In this document: positions 45,311-56,656 of the stretch, in pieces
How positions within the stretch are numbered: the stretch's first letter is position 1
How the letters are laid out: every line of letters begins with the position of its first letter
From: Morinoia aosen
Lineage: Eukaryota; Arthropoda; Malacostraca; Amphipoda; Talitridae
Direction: 5' to 3'
Assembly: GCA_030386875.1 (NCBI GenBank)
Contig: CM059570.1
Coordinates: 32,231,422 to 32,295,421, forward strand
DNA: 64,000 bases
The notes under the pieces: model-generated
Seen by the model: the letters and a program-made list of their open reading frames with translations, nothing else
The model's database searches: none
Told to the model about the DNA's origin: nothing
Translations under genes and position numbers: made by a program

Positions 45311-46262
45311 AAGGGTAAAATCTCTACCCTGCCTACTACTAGTGGATTGTTTGCAATGCTCGGTCAAGAAGAGTCTTGAAAGTGTTAGTAATGCATGTTG
45401 GATATTGAATCATTTGTGGAAAACTGCGTGCATAATATTTTATTTAGCTGATTGTTTTTTTTTGCCAGGCTTACGTTCCAATTCTCCAAAACATGAGTTC
45501 ATCTTAGGCGTATTTTTAATCTTTAATTTCGAACATAGAGTTACTAACGGGTGTCGTAAAGACTGCTGATAATGGAATAGTTGTGTTTGTTTAAAAAACA
45601 TGAACCATCACCTCTTATATTTATCATTCCATCATAATGATACAAAAATGTGTACCCGGTGATAATTAAATAAGAATTTCCAACTCGTGAGCCGAACCAT
45701 ATTTCAGATATGCATAAGACAAAGGTATACGCATAAAAAGTTCTATGCATAATATAAAGTAGATATACGGGTAAACTATGTTTCAGATACGCGTAAAGGG
45801 AGAAGAGGCTCTGTTCACAAACATTTTTTCTATAAACTACTTTCTTTCTTTTTTCTTTTATTCAAGTACCGTAACGTCTCAGTAATGGGCTACTGCATTG
45901 ATGATCAGCTGCATTTTAATTAAAAGATATATTGGATTTTATAATAAATTATCAAGTACAGCAAGTTGTATAGTTGGTAATGAAATTGAGAGTTAAAGAT
46001 GATTTTGATCGTTCTTGTTCCACTAATTCTGAAAGCTTTGTGCATTTTCAACAGCGTGGTAGCTGTTCAAAATATAATGAACAATTCAGACTGCACACGG
46101 ATGCACACGTGTTTCAATAAATAATTCTAAATGCATCGTATTTTTTGTATACTGCAGATACTAATTGATTAGGGCAAAGTGTAGAGTACATAAAATAAAT
46201 GTAAATGTCTTTGAGACCTTGCGTTTAATTCTGTATGTCAAAATCTTTGATATTTTATTGTT
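45311..46262. other. AT-rich gap, nothing recognised
   Basis: No coding, RNA or mobile-element signature found. Confidence 0.5.
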
Positions 46263-46370
46263 TAAAGGCCCCCTCACACGCGCAAATGTATCTTCAAACA
46301 TATCTGAACTGGTGCTGAATTCGTGCGTTTGTACGCTCATTTCAGGTTGGCACAGACTGTATGAGGCAGA

Positions 46371-46558
46371 TGAAGGCGCGTCCAGACCTACACTCATGTT
46401 GTCGAGTTGACACGCACGTCCATGGACTCTGATGACACTCAAATTGTCGGTTTGTCCACACCTATGAAGGCGCGTCCAGACCTACACTCATGTTGGCGAG
46501 TTGACACGCACGTCCATGGACTCTGATGACACTCAAATTGTCGGTTTGTCCACACATG
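46371..46558. repeat. 94-bp tandem duplication in Harbinger element
   Basis: Two nearly identical units starting at 46371 and 46465, each with GAAGGCGCGTCCAGACCTAC and ACGCACGTCCATGGACTCTG. An inverted, diverged copy sits at about 48110-48180 (GAGTCCATGGATG...GGACGCGCCTT), making long subterminal inverted repeats. Confidence 0.85.
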
Positions 46559-47603
46559 TGACCTATGATGTGTTGTTAATCTCAGTGCGCTGCAGTCTCT
46601 GGTCGTAATAGGTGCACTCTTCATTAACTGGCGGCAATGAAGTGCAAAAAGCTTATGAAAGCAGCGCTTGTGTGCTGTATTGCTGCAGCATCCTTGAAAA
46701 TATTACGGAAGTATAAAAAGAAGAAGATTTGAACGAAGAAATGGCTACAAAGAAGACCAATTAAAAGTAGTTATGAACATATTTTCAAGGAACTGTATAA
46801 TACATCGGAAATTTAATAGCAAATGGTAATTACCATGAACGTCGTGTTGGAAGTATTAATTAACCGGAATTTATTAGTTTATAATTAGATGACATGCGAT
46901 TTGGAAAATAAATTCTGAGGTTATACCATAATCGTCTATTACAAATATCCAGTTTATGCAATTGCCAATAGCCAATGGGTTTTGAAGACAGTCAATGTGA
47001 TACAGTCTAGGGTCAATGAAATTCTTAATGAAACAATACGCAAATTTTCTTGAACAATCGAACAGAACAGAAGAACACTTATACCCTATTGAACCATTCT
47101 TGCAAATACCAGTTACACAATCAGAAGCTCAGCGAAACATACAGCAATTGAATGACACAATCGGCGAAACCAAGAAGTGCATGGTAAACGTTACTTAACA
47201 CGCTGAATAATACGAACACTGCTTCAGAATATAATCATTCTAGATAAACGTAATAGCAGGAAGCACATACATCTCATAAGCAGAATGATTCACAATGTGT
47301 TTAATTGTCTCAGAAATAATGGATTCTTTCATAGTTTTGCTCATTGCTTCATTGTTCTGCGTATTGATTCGCATGAGATAAATGTTTCACAGTTTTCATA
47401 GATTGCTTTCTTTATATCACTTATTGTTAGTGTGTGCTTGACTTAATATAGCGCAAAATGATTCAAGAAAAAGTTCATAGTTAATTAGCGAATGCAAAAA
47501 GATGTAATCATCGTTAAATAAGCATTAATTATATTTAACGCGGAAATTTTTAAAATGTAAGGTTTGACGGAGTCACTACTTTATCAGAATCAAATTACTT
47601 ACC

Positions 47604-47999
47604 TCTCCAGTACTGGCATCGTCTAAACTTTAGCGAGATTCTCTTTGGAGCTCACCGTCATTAAGAAAAACCAGTTGATCGAAGCACCAAAGTTTTGGAG
47701 TATAAACATCTGACACGCCTGCACCTGGTTTTTTAGATTGTTCAATGTTTTTAAATTCACGTCTGAACTGTGTACGCAGAGTATTTATTTTTTTTTATAT
47801 TCTCTACAGTCAGGTCAGGCATGAAAGGTTGCATTGCTTTCTTGATCTCAATTAGAGCGACTGCTTTTAATGTTTTGTTTTTATATTCCTTACTTTGAAC
47901 CATCCACAAACATGGTTGGGAAGCTATTAAATCAATAAAAACACCGGTGGCAGTTCTACTCCAGAATTCCGGAACCTCAGGAGCACGTGTCGCAGCCAT
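47604..47999 (-). pseudogene. MADF (Myb/SANT-like) protein of Harbinger element
   Basis: The ATG at 47999 opens MAATRAPEVPEFWSRTATGV, then LIASQPCLWMVQSKEYKNKT and ALIEIKKAMQPFMPDLTVEN, a MADF-type DNA-binding domain. An indel in the A/T run at about 47785-47800 shifts the frame. The domain then continues as REFKNIEQSKKPGAGVSDVY and TPKLWCFDQLVFLNDGELQ, with one stop, up to a GTAAGT that looks like a splice donor at about 47599-47604. Such proteins help Harbinger transposase bind DNA. Inactive as it stands. Confidence 0.7.
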
Positions 48000-48615
48000 C
48001 CTTACTCTATGGGATCAGATCCGCGACTGGGAAGTGTGACAACTCAGCGCCATGGTTTCCAACATTGCCGGAAAACAAGCCGGTGAGTGTCGACTCAACT
48101 TTTGGAGTGATTTTGAGTCCATGGATGTGTGTGTGGCGCTGGTTTGACACACATGAGTGTAGGTGTGGACGCGCCTTGAGCCATGCTTGATAATTTTGGA
48201 GCAATCGGCTGCAAACCTTGACACCACGTCAGTGTCACGCCAGCCTTCGTGTGTGCTGCGCGACTTTACTCTGCCTCTCTCCCTCCTTATGCACTTCAAT
48301 AAGCAATTTCTTATTTGTATGCTCACTACTTTTTAGGAACTATTCTTTAGCCCATTTTGAGCGAGCTTTTACATCTCTTTTATTTCTTATTCATTGCAAC
48401 TATAGCGAATCCTATCAATTGTACGAACTCGTCGTCTGGAGTCGCTATTCTTGTGCGTACTCTCCACCTAACTGCTACTGGTTTACTGAAGCGTGCGCCA
48501 GTCTTCGTCAAGTTTGCAGTGTGTTGTTTGCATCGTGTGAGGGGTCTTGAGACCGACATACCAAATTCAGTTCAGATTGTCTGACAACATATTTGTACGT
48601 GTGAGGGGGCCTTAA

Positions 48616-48843
48616 CACTTTGACTGCGATGTGCGCCACCGGTGGTACACGGAGGTAATTTTCATAATGTTGTTGACCGACCAGTAGTCGCAAACACAAT
48701 TTTCCTAAATCCTTAATCAAAGCTAAATGAAGACAAGATCCAGTTTATGTTTGGTAGGCCCTATTTCGAAAATAGTTTACTACAATTGACTTTAAATTTG
48801 AGTTTGGTGTTGAACTTAATATTTAGTAGTTGCAGTCAAAGTG
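48616..48843. mobile_element. TTAA-flanked MITE
   Basis: A 228-bp element with inverted ends CACTTTGACTGC and TTAA on each side (48612-48615 and 48844-48847), the piggyBac-type target. It landed precisely on the TTAA formed by the end of the Harbinger element (CCT|TAA), so it is the younger of the two. Confidence 0.75.
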
Positions 48844-48847
48844 TTAA

Positions 48848-49644
48848 GAGCGGAATCTCAGCGGATATGTCTTGAAACCTCCGCACGACTAATAAGTTTG
48901 TCGAATTATCTTACGTTAGTTATCTATATCAGTAATGCACATCACCGACAATGGCCTCCACTCATTTAACATTTAGTAACTTAGGCTAACTAGAAAATTA
49001 GTACTATGAGCTGGGATTGTCAAATTTATGTTTTGAATTTATTTTTTGAGCATTAAAGTTAAAGTAAAAGATGTGTTGGAAGCTGGAAGCAGTCATTGAT
49101 GGTTCTACTGTTCCAGCCAAAACAGCCTAATACACTGCTCCTTCCAGTGTTTCTCATTGCGTTTTTTTATTGTCAAGAGTTATGAATTTTTTATATTGTG
49201 CTTGTAATTGCAGATTCTGTGATAAATAATTATTTTCTGTAGTATTTTGATATCTATGAATTTATTAAGCATTATTTCTTCAAGACTTCTAGTTAGATGA
49301 ACCTGTTTTAATATAGTTCAAGAGGATCTGGTTTACTCAGAAATTTTTTTTTCTGTCAAGTAGCTGGCAGCTGACACTATATTGTCTATTGAGTCACTAG
49401 TTTGCTGGTAAAATATAATTAATTACTTTGAGGGCTGACTTCTAGGTTAAGGAGGCTGATCATACATCCTGAAATGGTTGGAATCCAACTTAATATTATG
49501 TTTTTTACATTTTTGAATAGGCATTAATTTTAGGTTTGACAAGAAAATAATAATGAACAACAAATATGCGGATTATTTGATGCTTAAAGATAGATTGACA
49601 GTGTTTTAATTTATCCCTTTGTCAACAAACAATAAACGTTCCTC
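48848..49644. other. AT-rich gap, nothing recognised
   Basis: No gene or element signature found. Confidence 0.5.
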
Positions 49645-49889
49645 ATGAAGCTTGAACTTGAGGGCCGACCGCGTCGGGGCCTTTGTAACGGCCTACAATT
49701 CCCTCCACTATTTGCACACAGAGAGTTCAGCGCCTGATACCAGACTTGTCCACTAAACTACTCAGGACCTACCCATCCTTGTCACAAGCTGCCATTGCAC
49801 AGCATCACTGGGATAACCAGTGTGTCAAGACACCATCCCCAGGCATATTGAGTCATTACTGCCCATTCTACCTGACTGGCTCATTCCAG

Positions 49890-50230
49890 TCACTGTCTCT
49901 TACTCCAGGCATGCACCAGAAACATTTTCATTGCTTCAATGATGCTCAAATTACACTCTTGATCCAATCCAGCAAGACAGCTCATACCGCAATCATCTTC
50001 AGCACATCTGGCATACCACTCATTCTCTCCATACTGCTCAAGCACCACATTTAGAAAACTCTCACTCTCTTGCTCATACTTACTACATTCCAGCACAAAA
50101 TGCTCAATTGGTTCCTCCACTCCACTATTACATTGCCAACATAATCTGTTATTGTTCTCATTCCACCTCCATGTACGTCTGTTCACACTCAATGACTTAC
50201 ATCTCGCAGCATATAAAGGCCCACATACAC
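49890..50230 (-). pseudogene. LINE RT C-terminal zinc-finger segment
   Basis: Encodes VRVCGPLYAARCKSLSVNRR and CWQCNSGVEEPIEHFVLECS, with the C-X2-C-X9-H-X4-C layout of LINE C-terminal fingers, then an acidic/Cys tail. Open to its natural stop, but the LINE upstream is cut by a MITE and truncated. The family (Jockey/R1/CR1-like) is undecided. Confidence 0.7.
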
Positions 50231-50239
50231 GAACGCTCA

Positions 50240-50516
50240 TCACCGTCACCGATCCTTATGAGAGCCGCTTAGCCCCACCTACTGCAGCTAAGCCCCACCC
50301 ACTGCAAGCCAAAATGACCCTAATTTCGTGAGCGGCACCGATCCTTATGACCGTCACCGGCATATCAAGCATGTTAGATATTTTCCCTAATCAGCGTCAA
50401 TTACAATGAACGGTGACGGTGAAGAGCGCGCGTGTATAAGCTCGGCAGTGACCGTTCACGCTCACTGCTTACTGGTGGGCGGGGCTTAATGCCGCTTATG
50501 ATGTTCGGTGACGGTG
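50240..50516. mobile_element. MITE with TCACCGTCACCG ends
   Basis: 277 bp with inverted ends TCACCGTCACCGA and a second matching block (AAGCCGCTTAGCCCC-like, diverged). It also has internal CACCGATCCTTATGA repeats. It sits inside LINE copy B. Target duplication not clear. Confidence 0.6.
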
Positions 50517-51166
50517 AAAAAAGCGTGCCTGTATTTTGGCCTTAAGAGTTGACTTCCAAAACTCCCATCATAGAACGTCTCAAACTTAGGTGCTTTTTTT
50601 TCATATACCAGTTAAGTGTAGGCTTCCGCATCATGCTAAGCTTCCACTTATTCAATCCATACTCCTTTGTTTGCCTCTCAATCTCTTTTTTTTCCAATTC
50701 TTGCAGTCCCACTCCGGCCCTACACCTTCAACATTTATTAAACTCCAGTCATCCACAGGTCTCCCAATTCTAACATGAATAATCTTTTGCATACTAAGTT
50801 TCCTTGCATGCCTCCAACATACTTTCTCCCAATAGCTTACAGTCAGATTCCATTAAAAAAATTAGCTTTACCCACCTGCTATTCTGCATTCTTTCAATTC
50901 TCAGCTTATAATTCAGCACTGCTTTCATCATTCTTTCTGAAAATAGGCTCCAGCCCAGGTCACCCCTAATGGCTTCTGTGCACTGGAGTGACTGATAACC
51001 CAGACATACTTGAACTTGAAATTGAGGGCCGACAGCGTCAAGGCCTTTGTAACGGCCTACAATTCCCTCCTCAACACTCACAATATTCACACAAAGGGTT
51101 CAGCACCTGTGTACCAGACTTGTCCAATAAACTACTCAGGATCCACCAATCCTTGTCACAACTGCC

Positions 51167-51704
51167 GGCTCAAGTCTTGCTGAGCGGCGAAGCCGCTCAG
51201 CGTGAATGAAAATATCGATTATAACTGGAATTTGATGCTGATTCCGAATATGCAATTTGTTTTGACCGCTCCCGATTTTTTCTGTTTTTTATTTTTTTTT
51301 GGAAAGGCGGCTAGCAACAACTGAGGTGGTGCCCAAAGAATGCCATGTCCGTACAGGGTGGGTGGAACCCGGCCCTATCCGGTACTCAGGTCTTCAAGGT
51401 ACTGTCTGACCATGTTGGGTCAAGAATGGCAGAGTTCGGATCATGAGGTGGTGCAAGCCAAAGTATGCCAAGTCCGACCAGGTTGGGTCGAGAATGGCAG
51501 AGTTCGGATCATGAGGTGGTGCAGGCCAAAAAAAAAACATTAAAAATGTATAAAAATTTAAAATTAAAAAAAAATCACAAAAAATCGAAAAAATCGAGAG
51601 CGGTTAAAACAAATTGCAGATTCGGAATCAGCATCAAATTCCAGTTATAAACGATATTTTCATTCTCGCTGAGCGGCTTTGCCGCTCAGCAAGACTTGTT
51701 CCCG
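51167..51704. mobile_element. Foldback element with GCTGAGCGGC hairpins
   Basis: 538 bp; arms of about 100 bp are inverted copies (CAAGTCTTGCTGAGCGGC at both ends). Each arm starts with its own small hairpin (GCTGAGCGGCGAAGCCGCTCAGC-type, 51179-51201). The duplication ACTGCC is at 51161-51166 and 51705-51710. The centre has a 68-bp tandem duplication (about 51414-51530, GGCAGAGTTCGGATCATGAG) and an A-rich run. Confidence 0.75.
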
Positions 51705-51803
51705 ACTGCCATTAGTTGGCATCACTGGGATAACCAGTACGTCAAGATACCATCCCCAGGCATGTTAGGTTATTACAGCCCACTTTACATGACTGGCTTG
51801 TAC

Positions 51804-52363
51804 CTGGGTAAATCTGAAGGATATGTCAGTTATTGATTTTCCACTTTTTTGTGCCTGAACCTAATTAATTGAATCAAAATGAACAAGTTTTCTTCTATGG
51901 ACTTTCCGTCTCAAATGAGTATTTTACGAGTTATAGCGGTAGGTTTAGTTTCGTCTTTGATGACGAATGCGCTCGAATAAACAGCTACTTATCGATTTTG
52001 AAATTTATGTTGCTTGAATCATGGTAATAACATCGAAATAAACAACTTTTCTTCTATACACTTTTTTCGTTAAATGAGTATTTAACGAGGTATAGCGGTA
52101 GGTTTGGTTTCGTCTTTGATGACGATCGCGCTGGAAGCGAGTGAGCATTGCAGTGTTGCTGTCCGACGTGCTCCTTGAATTACTTGCCGCTTCAAACACT
52201 GGAGTTGCGGTAAGTCATTTACCGCTATAACTAATAAAATACTCATTTGAGATGGAAAGTGCATAGAAGAAAACTTGTTTATTTTGATCTAATTAACTAT
52301 GCTTAGCCATTTAAATTTACGAAATCGATAACTGACATGTCCTTTAGATTTACCTGTACCAGT
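51804..52363. mobile_element. AT-rich MITE with GGTAAATCT ends
   Basis: 560 bp, inverted ends (C)TGGGTAAATCTGAAGGA / GGTAAATCTAAAGGA continuing as ATGTCAGTTAT, with the duplication TGTAC (51799-51803 and 52364-52368). Inside, a block with AAATGAGTATTT and TCGTCTTTGATGACGA is tandemly repeated and partly inverted. A relative is at 55950-56430. Confidence 0.65.
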
Positions 52364-52480
52364 CACTTTTTTTACTCCAGGCACGTACCAGAAAAACTTT
52401 CATAGCATCAATGATACTAAAATTACACTTCTGATCCAATCCAACTATACAGCTCATACCACAATCATCTTCAGCATATC

Positions 52481-52839
52481 TCCCCTCAGGGGGATACAAC
52501 TATTGTATCTATGGGGATTAGCGCTCCCAGGGGACTAAGTAAGGGCCTTGAGCTAAAGGTTAGGTAGGCTTTATTTTTGTTAAAATAGAATAGGTTTTTA
52601 TTTTGTTACGGACCATCTTTTTTCGGTTCACTGCTGTCCTGTTTTTCAGCACCTCCTACTTTTTTCTTCAACTTTGATCTTGTTTCATGAACTTCTATCT
52701 CATTTTACTGTTTCTGGGCCCTTTCTGCATAGATTCCACGTTCCCTTAACTCCATGCTAAATGGTGCCTTCTTCTTTCCTCTCTTTGGATCGCCTTTGTT
52801 GCGGATAGGGAGGCTTAAACTAACTAAAAATCTAATCTA
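52481..52839 (+). mobile_element. SINE-like repeat S1-a
   Basis: Begins TCCCCTCAGGGGGATACAAC and ends GGCTTAAACTAACTAAAAAT. Flanked by a 14-bp duplication ATCTTCAGCATATC / ATCTTTAGCATATC (one mismatch). The 3' half is the module found inside every Pao LTR in the window. The long duplication and noncoding nature suggest a SINE; pol III boxes are not clear. Confidence 0.65.
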
Positions 52840-53179
52840 ATCTTTAGCATATCTGGCATACCACTTATTCTCTCCATACTGCTCAAACACCACATTCATG
52901 AAACTCTTTCTTGCCCATACTTACTACATTCCAGCACAAAATGCTCAATTGTTTCCTCCACTCCACTATTATACTGCCGACATAATCTATTATTATTCTC
53001 ATTCCATACTATTCATATCATAAATAGAATCAAGCACTAAATATGTTCACTGTGATAATGCTAGCGTTTTCTGTTGCCTTTTTAGCTTCATAATTCATAA
53101 CAGGATTGGAAAATCTTTACCAATTGTAGATATAGCATTTAAATTTTTTTTGATTAAACAAGGCAAATTTTTTATTTAA

Positions 53180-54340
53180 GGGCACGGTTTGGGTCTATTT
53201 TTGGGTTATGGTCATTTTTTGGTTTATAAATTCATCTTATAGAGATTTTTCTTGCGCATCCAACGATATAATTGGCTTTCAAGCACGTTAATTGGTTAGT
53301 CTTCTGGACGGGGTACAAGACACTCACTAGTGTGACCTTGGGGTGCACCAATGGATGGGTGACCTTCCTCTTCCCCCCATTACGAGCCAGTATTGAGTGT
53401 TTCTCTACGGGAATAGCATGAGAGTTCATTCATGGCCTTACTTGAAAGGCTTTTGTACTCAAACAAAACATTCTATTGCTCAGTGATAAATTATGATGGT
53501 GTAATTGAGTGTTTGTTTTGAGTCCGGCTGCTGAGTCATCAGCTAATTAGCTGGCTATGTAAACATAAATGCCTCCCGGAGTTTTAAAGCTACAGGAATG
53601 GCAATTATATCAAGCAAAAGGGCTTAAAAAGAGCTACAAAGCAATACAGGTAATTGAAAAAAATTAGCCAGCTTTGAAAAAAAAAAGATTGTTAAAAAAA
53701 ACCCTGTTCTGAAACTTGTATTTATTGACTTTTGATATGGATCCTTTCCCACTGTTTCGAAGGTACATAAGAAGGTACAGAATCGCTCATAAGACTAAAT
53801 TTAAAAATTAGTAAAGAACAAAATTTTTTTTTTTTTAAAATGGTGTTTCTGCAAAATCACTTCTTGATTTTTGAAAACCTACTCCTCCCACAGTTTTGAA
53901 GGTACAGAGACGGCAAGCATACCAATCAATAGCGCTTGAAAGGGAAAATAGATCCGGTGCAAGTGTTTTTTAATTTCAATTCACCTTAAAAATTAGAAGC
54001 AAATTATTCCAAAAAGTATAAAAAAGGTAAATTTTTAGGGAAAAAAGTTCTCAAAACTCAAAAAATCAAATAATTGGAAAACTTTTGAACTGGATCTCTT
54101 AACAAGACAATTTGCTATCTATAAAATATTTTCTCAGTTCTCTGAGTTCAAAATTGTAGGAGTAGGATTTTCCGCAACACATGTTTTTTCATATTTTTTT
54201 AAAAATGTTTTTTTTTCATGTATGGTTACGAAAAATATGCACAAATAAAAAAAATATTCATAACAATTTACACCTACGGTAGATATCTCAGAAAAATCCA
54301 CCGAGAACTTACAGACTTATTTTTATCCCAAACCGTCCCC
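53180..54340. mobile_element. TTAA-flanked non-autonomous element
   Basis: 1161 bp with inverted ends GGGCACGGTTTGGGT / GGGGACGGTTTGGGA and TTAA at 53176-53179 and 54341-54344. The TTAA target suggests piggyBac-like mobilisation, though the GGG start is not the usual CCC. Internally AT-rich with no credible ORF. Confidence 0.65.
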
Positions 54341-54344
54341 TTAA

Positions 54345-55075
54345 TAAAATCTTGCATCTAATTTTCTGCATATGATATTTCATATACAAAGACTTTTCAT
54401 TTACAATCTGCGTAGCAATTGAATCCAAAATTAGTTATTAAACATTGTGATAAGTAGTTTGTTTCATTTTGAAAAGTAATATTTATGCTCAGCTGCATAC
54501 TCATTGGTGAATGAGTATATGCCTCAAACATGTTCACTATACATGTTGTACATGCAATGCATGTTTTACATGCAAGTACCACTAGGTAAGTTGCTCAAAT
54601 ATGTCAAATATGTACCAGCTGCAATGGCTGCCATTTCACTGATTTTACTACCTTTATTCAAATTAAACTACAACGTACTACCCAATTAAAATATCGAGTA
54701 TTTTTTGAGGACAACACACGGTCAATATTTACTTTATTCTACTGCGAAGGGTTAAACTGAAGTTCAAAATTCAATTCAAATTTAAATTCAATTGTAGTAA
54801 TTTACTTTGAAAATAACAAACATTAACTGGATCGGGCTTTTATTTAGCTTTCATTAAGTATTTGTAAGCAATGAGTTAGTGACTGCAAGTGGGTCAGCAG
54901 CACTTTGAAAACCACCTAAGGGATCACCGGTGGGTCCCTTCACAGGGAACGTGTTAATGTTAACAATTTTCATGATTTCGTTGCAAAGGATCAATAAAGG
55001 AACACATTTAAGAATGTTTCACATGAATGACATTCTGCTCGCTGATGCATTATTTTCGAATTATTTCCCTTAAAG
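54345..55075. other. AT-rich gap, nothing recognised
   Basis: No gene supported. A short ACATGT/GCATGC-rich patch at 54535-54575 could form a small hairpin. Confidence 0.45.
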
Positions 55076-55410
55076 TCCCCTCAGGGGGAGACATTATTGT
55101 ATCCATGGGAACTAGCGCTCCCAGGGGGACAATGTGAGGGCCCGAGCTAAAGGTTAGGTAGGCTTTCTTTTGTTGAAATAGAATAGGTTTTGTTGTGTTC
55201 ACTGCTGTCCTGTTTTTCACCACCTACCACTTTCTTCTTCAACTTTTTCTTGTTTCATGAACTTCTTTCTTAGCTTTCTGTTTCTGTGCCCTTTCTGCAT
55301 AGATTCCACGTTCCCTTAACGCCATACTAAATGGTGCCTTCTTCCTTCCTCTCTTTACATCTTATTGTTGAGGATAGGGAGGCTTAAACTAACTAATAAA
55401 CTAATAAAAC
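55076..55410 (+). mobile_element. SINE-like repeat S1-b
   Basis: A second free copy of S1: TCCCCTCAGGGGGAGACATT, TAGCGCTCCCAGGGG, AATGGTGCCTTCTTCCTTCC, ending near CTAACTAATAAACTAATAAA. Target duplication not resolved. Confidence 0.65.
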
Positions 55411-55480
55411 TTCACTTTGAAGTTGGCTTGTACGTGCCAGGGAAGCGCGTGCGCCTAGCGTAATTCAATTAATAAGGAAA

Positions 55481-55742
55481 GCTAACCCCCTATTTCAAAC
55501 GTAAAGAGGTTGGGTCGTGAGGGGTAGCCACAGTTCTTCTAGTGAAAATTATAAATAAAGGTTTCTAGTGACGTCTGTTTACATCATCTCCAATGGCTCC
55601 ACCCAGTACCCAAGATGGCGGCAGCCATCTTGGAGTCAATGTAAACGGACGTCACTAGAAACCTTCATTTATAATTTTCACTAGAAGAACTGTGGCTACC
55701 CCTCACGACCCAACCTCTTTACGTTTGAAATAGGGGGTTAGC
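55481..55742. mobile_element. Near-perfect foldback MITE
   Basis: 262 bp; two arms of about 105 bp are reverse complements with only two mismatches by eye (GCTAACCCCCTATTTCAAAC at both ends). They are separated by about 50 bp that contain a smaller AAGATGGC/GCCATCTT palindrome. A TA or GCTA duplication is possible. The low arm divergence implies recent origin or conversion. Confidence 0.75.
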
Positions 55743-55949
55743 TTCCATTTCTATTGCAAAAACAATGATTGCTTTTGCGCAAAAGAAGCCATTCAGGAGC
55801 ACCGTTCGTATAATTCCAAACTTGAATAACTCGAAAACCTAGCATTTGCGAGAACATTGTCATTCATGTAAAACGTTTTAGAATCGACTATATTACCTAT
55901 CTATAGCAATGAAATTATGAAAATCGTTGACTTCATTAAAGTAAATATT

Positions 55950-56430
55950 GACCCAACACACCAATCAATTTTCAATTTTTTTGTTGCTTGTGTAATGTTA
56001 ATTATATCGAAATGAACAATTTTTCTTCTATGCACTTTCCATCTCAAAATAGTATTTAATGAGTTATAGCTGTAGGTTAATTGTGGCAATTCTTGTCTTT
56101 TGAGCGGGAAAAATCAAGTGGAGCATAGCGCTCCAATAGAATCTCTGTTTTGCCAGCTCTAATGCATGCAAACAATCGTTAGGCTACGTCAAGCTATGTT
56201 AGGTTAGGTTCCATTAGGTTATGTTAGGTTAGGTTGGGTGAGATTGTGTTAGATTTTTAAATAATATATTATACTATAAATATATTATGTTACGCCATTG
56301 CTATAACTCGTTAAATACTCATTTGCGAAGGAAAGTGCATGGACAAAAGTGGTTTATTTTGATTTCATTACCATAATACAATCATCAAAAATTTAATAAT
56401 CAATTAGTGTGTTGCCCTCAACAATTACCA
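55950..56430. mobile_element. AT-rich MITE relative of 51804-52363
   Basis: Shares TCGAAATGAACAATTTTTCT and the TGCACTTTCC block with the earlier MITE, plus an inverted copy (AACTCGTTAAATACTCATTT at about 56305). Outer arms contain ACACACCAATCAATT / AATTAGTGTGTTG. Borders approximate. Confidence 0.5.
56197..56241. repeat. Interstitial TTAGG-like run
   Basis: GTTAGGTTAGGTT occurs twice, with broken units between. TTAGG is the common insect telomere repeat; this short run may equally be chance. Confidence 0.4.
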
Positions 56431-56656
56431 AATATTGTGCTATCATATTTTTTCTGTTAGTTAGAAAGAAAGAGTGTAATCAAGCAGTAAAGATGGCTTT
56501 TTAAGTCTGCTTATAGCTGTATACTAGCCAAACAATTCCAATTGTAGCAACTGCAGAAATATGAAAGTGTTGAAAATATCAAATTTCTATTTGAGAGCTT
56601 ACCAGTAATAATCATTGCATTGAGAGTATTTCTTACTCATATGTTTATGTAATTAA

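Larger units (their letters stand above)
46266..48612 (-). mobile_element. PIF/Harbinger-type transposon
   Basis: A 2347-bp element with terminal inverted repeats AGGCCCCCTCACACG and a 3-bp duplication TAA (46263-46265 and 48613-48615), as expected for PIF/Harbinger. It encodes a MADF/Myb-SANT-like protein relic, the usual second gene of this superfamily. A nuclease-type transposase is not visible, so the element is deleted. A 94-bp tandem near one end has an inverted relative near the other (about 48110-48180). Confidence 0.78.
49645..50998 (-). mobile_element. 5'-truncated LINE, copy B
   Basis: The 3' part of a non-LTR retrotransposon read right to left. 50990-50780 encodes LGWSLFSERMMKAVLNYKLR and SRWVKLIFLME, resembling the region after the RT. 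50230-49890 encodes a zinc-finger-like CWQCNSGVEEPIEHFVLEC typical of LINE RT C-termini, ending HAWSKRQ. It ends in the (TTCAAG)-type tail near 49650. A MITE at 50240-50516 interrupts it. Copy C lies immediately upstream and its tail abuts B. Confidence 0.78.
51003..53010 (-). mobile_element. LINE copy C, cut by three insertions
   Basis: The same LINE 3' region as copy B in four pieces (51003-51166, 51705-51803, 52364-52480, 52854-53010). It is separated by a foldback element, a MITE and an S1 repeat, each with its own target duplication. The 3' tail CTTGAACTTGAAATT is at about 51007. Noncoding now. Confidence 0.75.
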
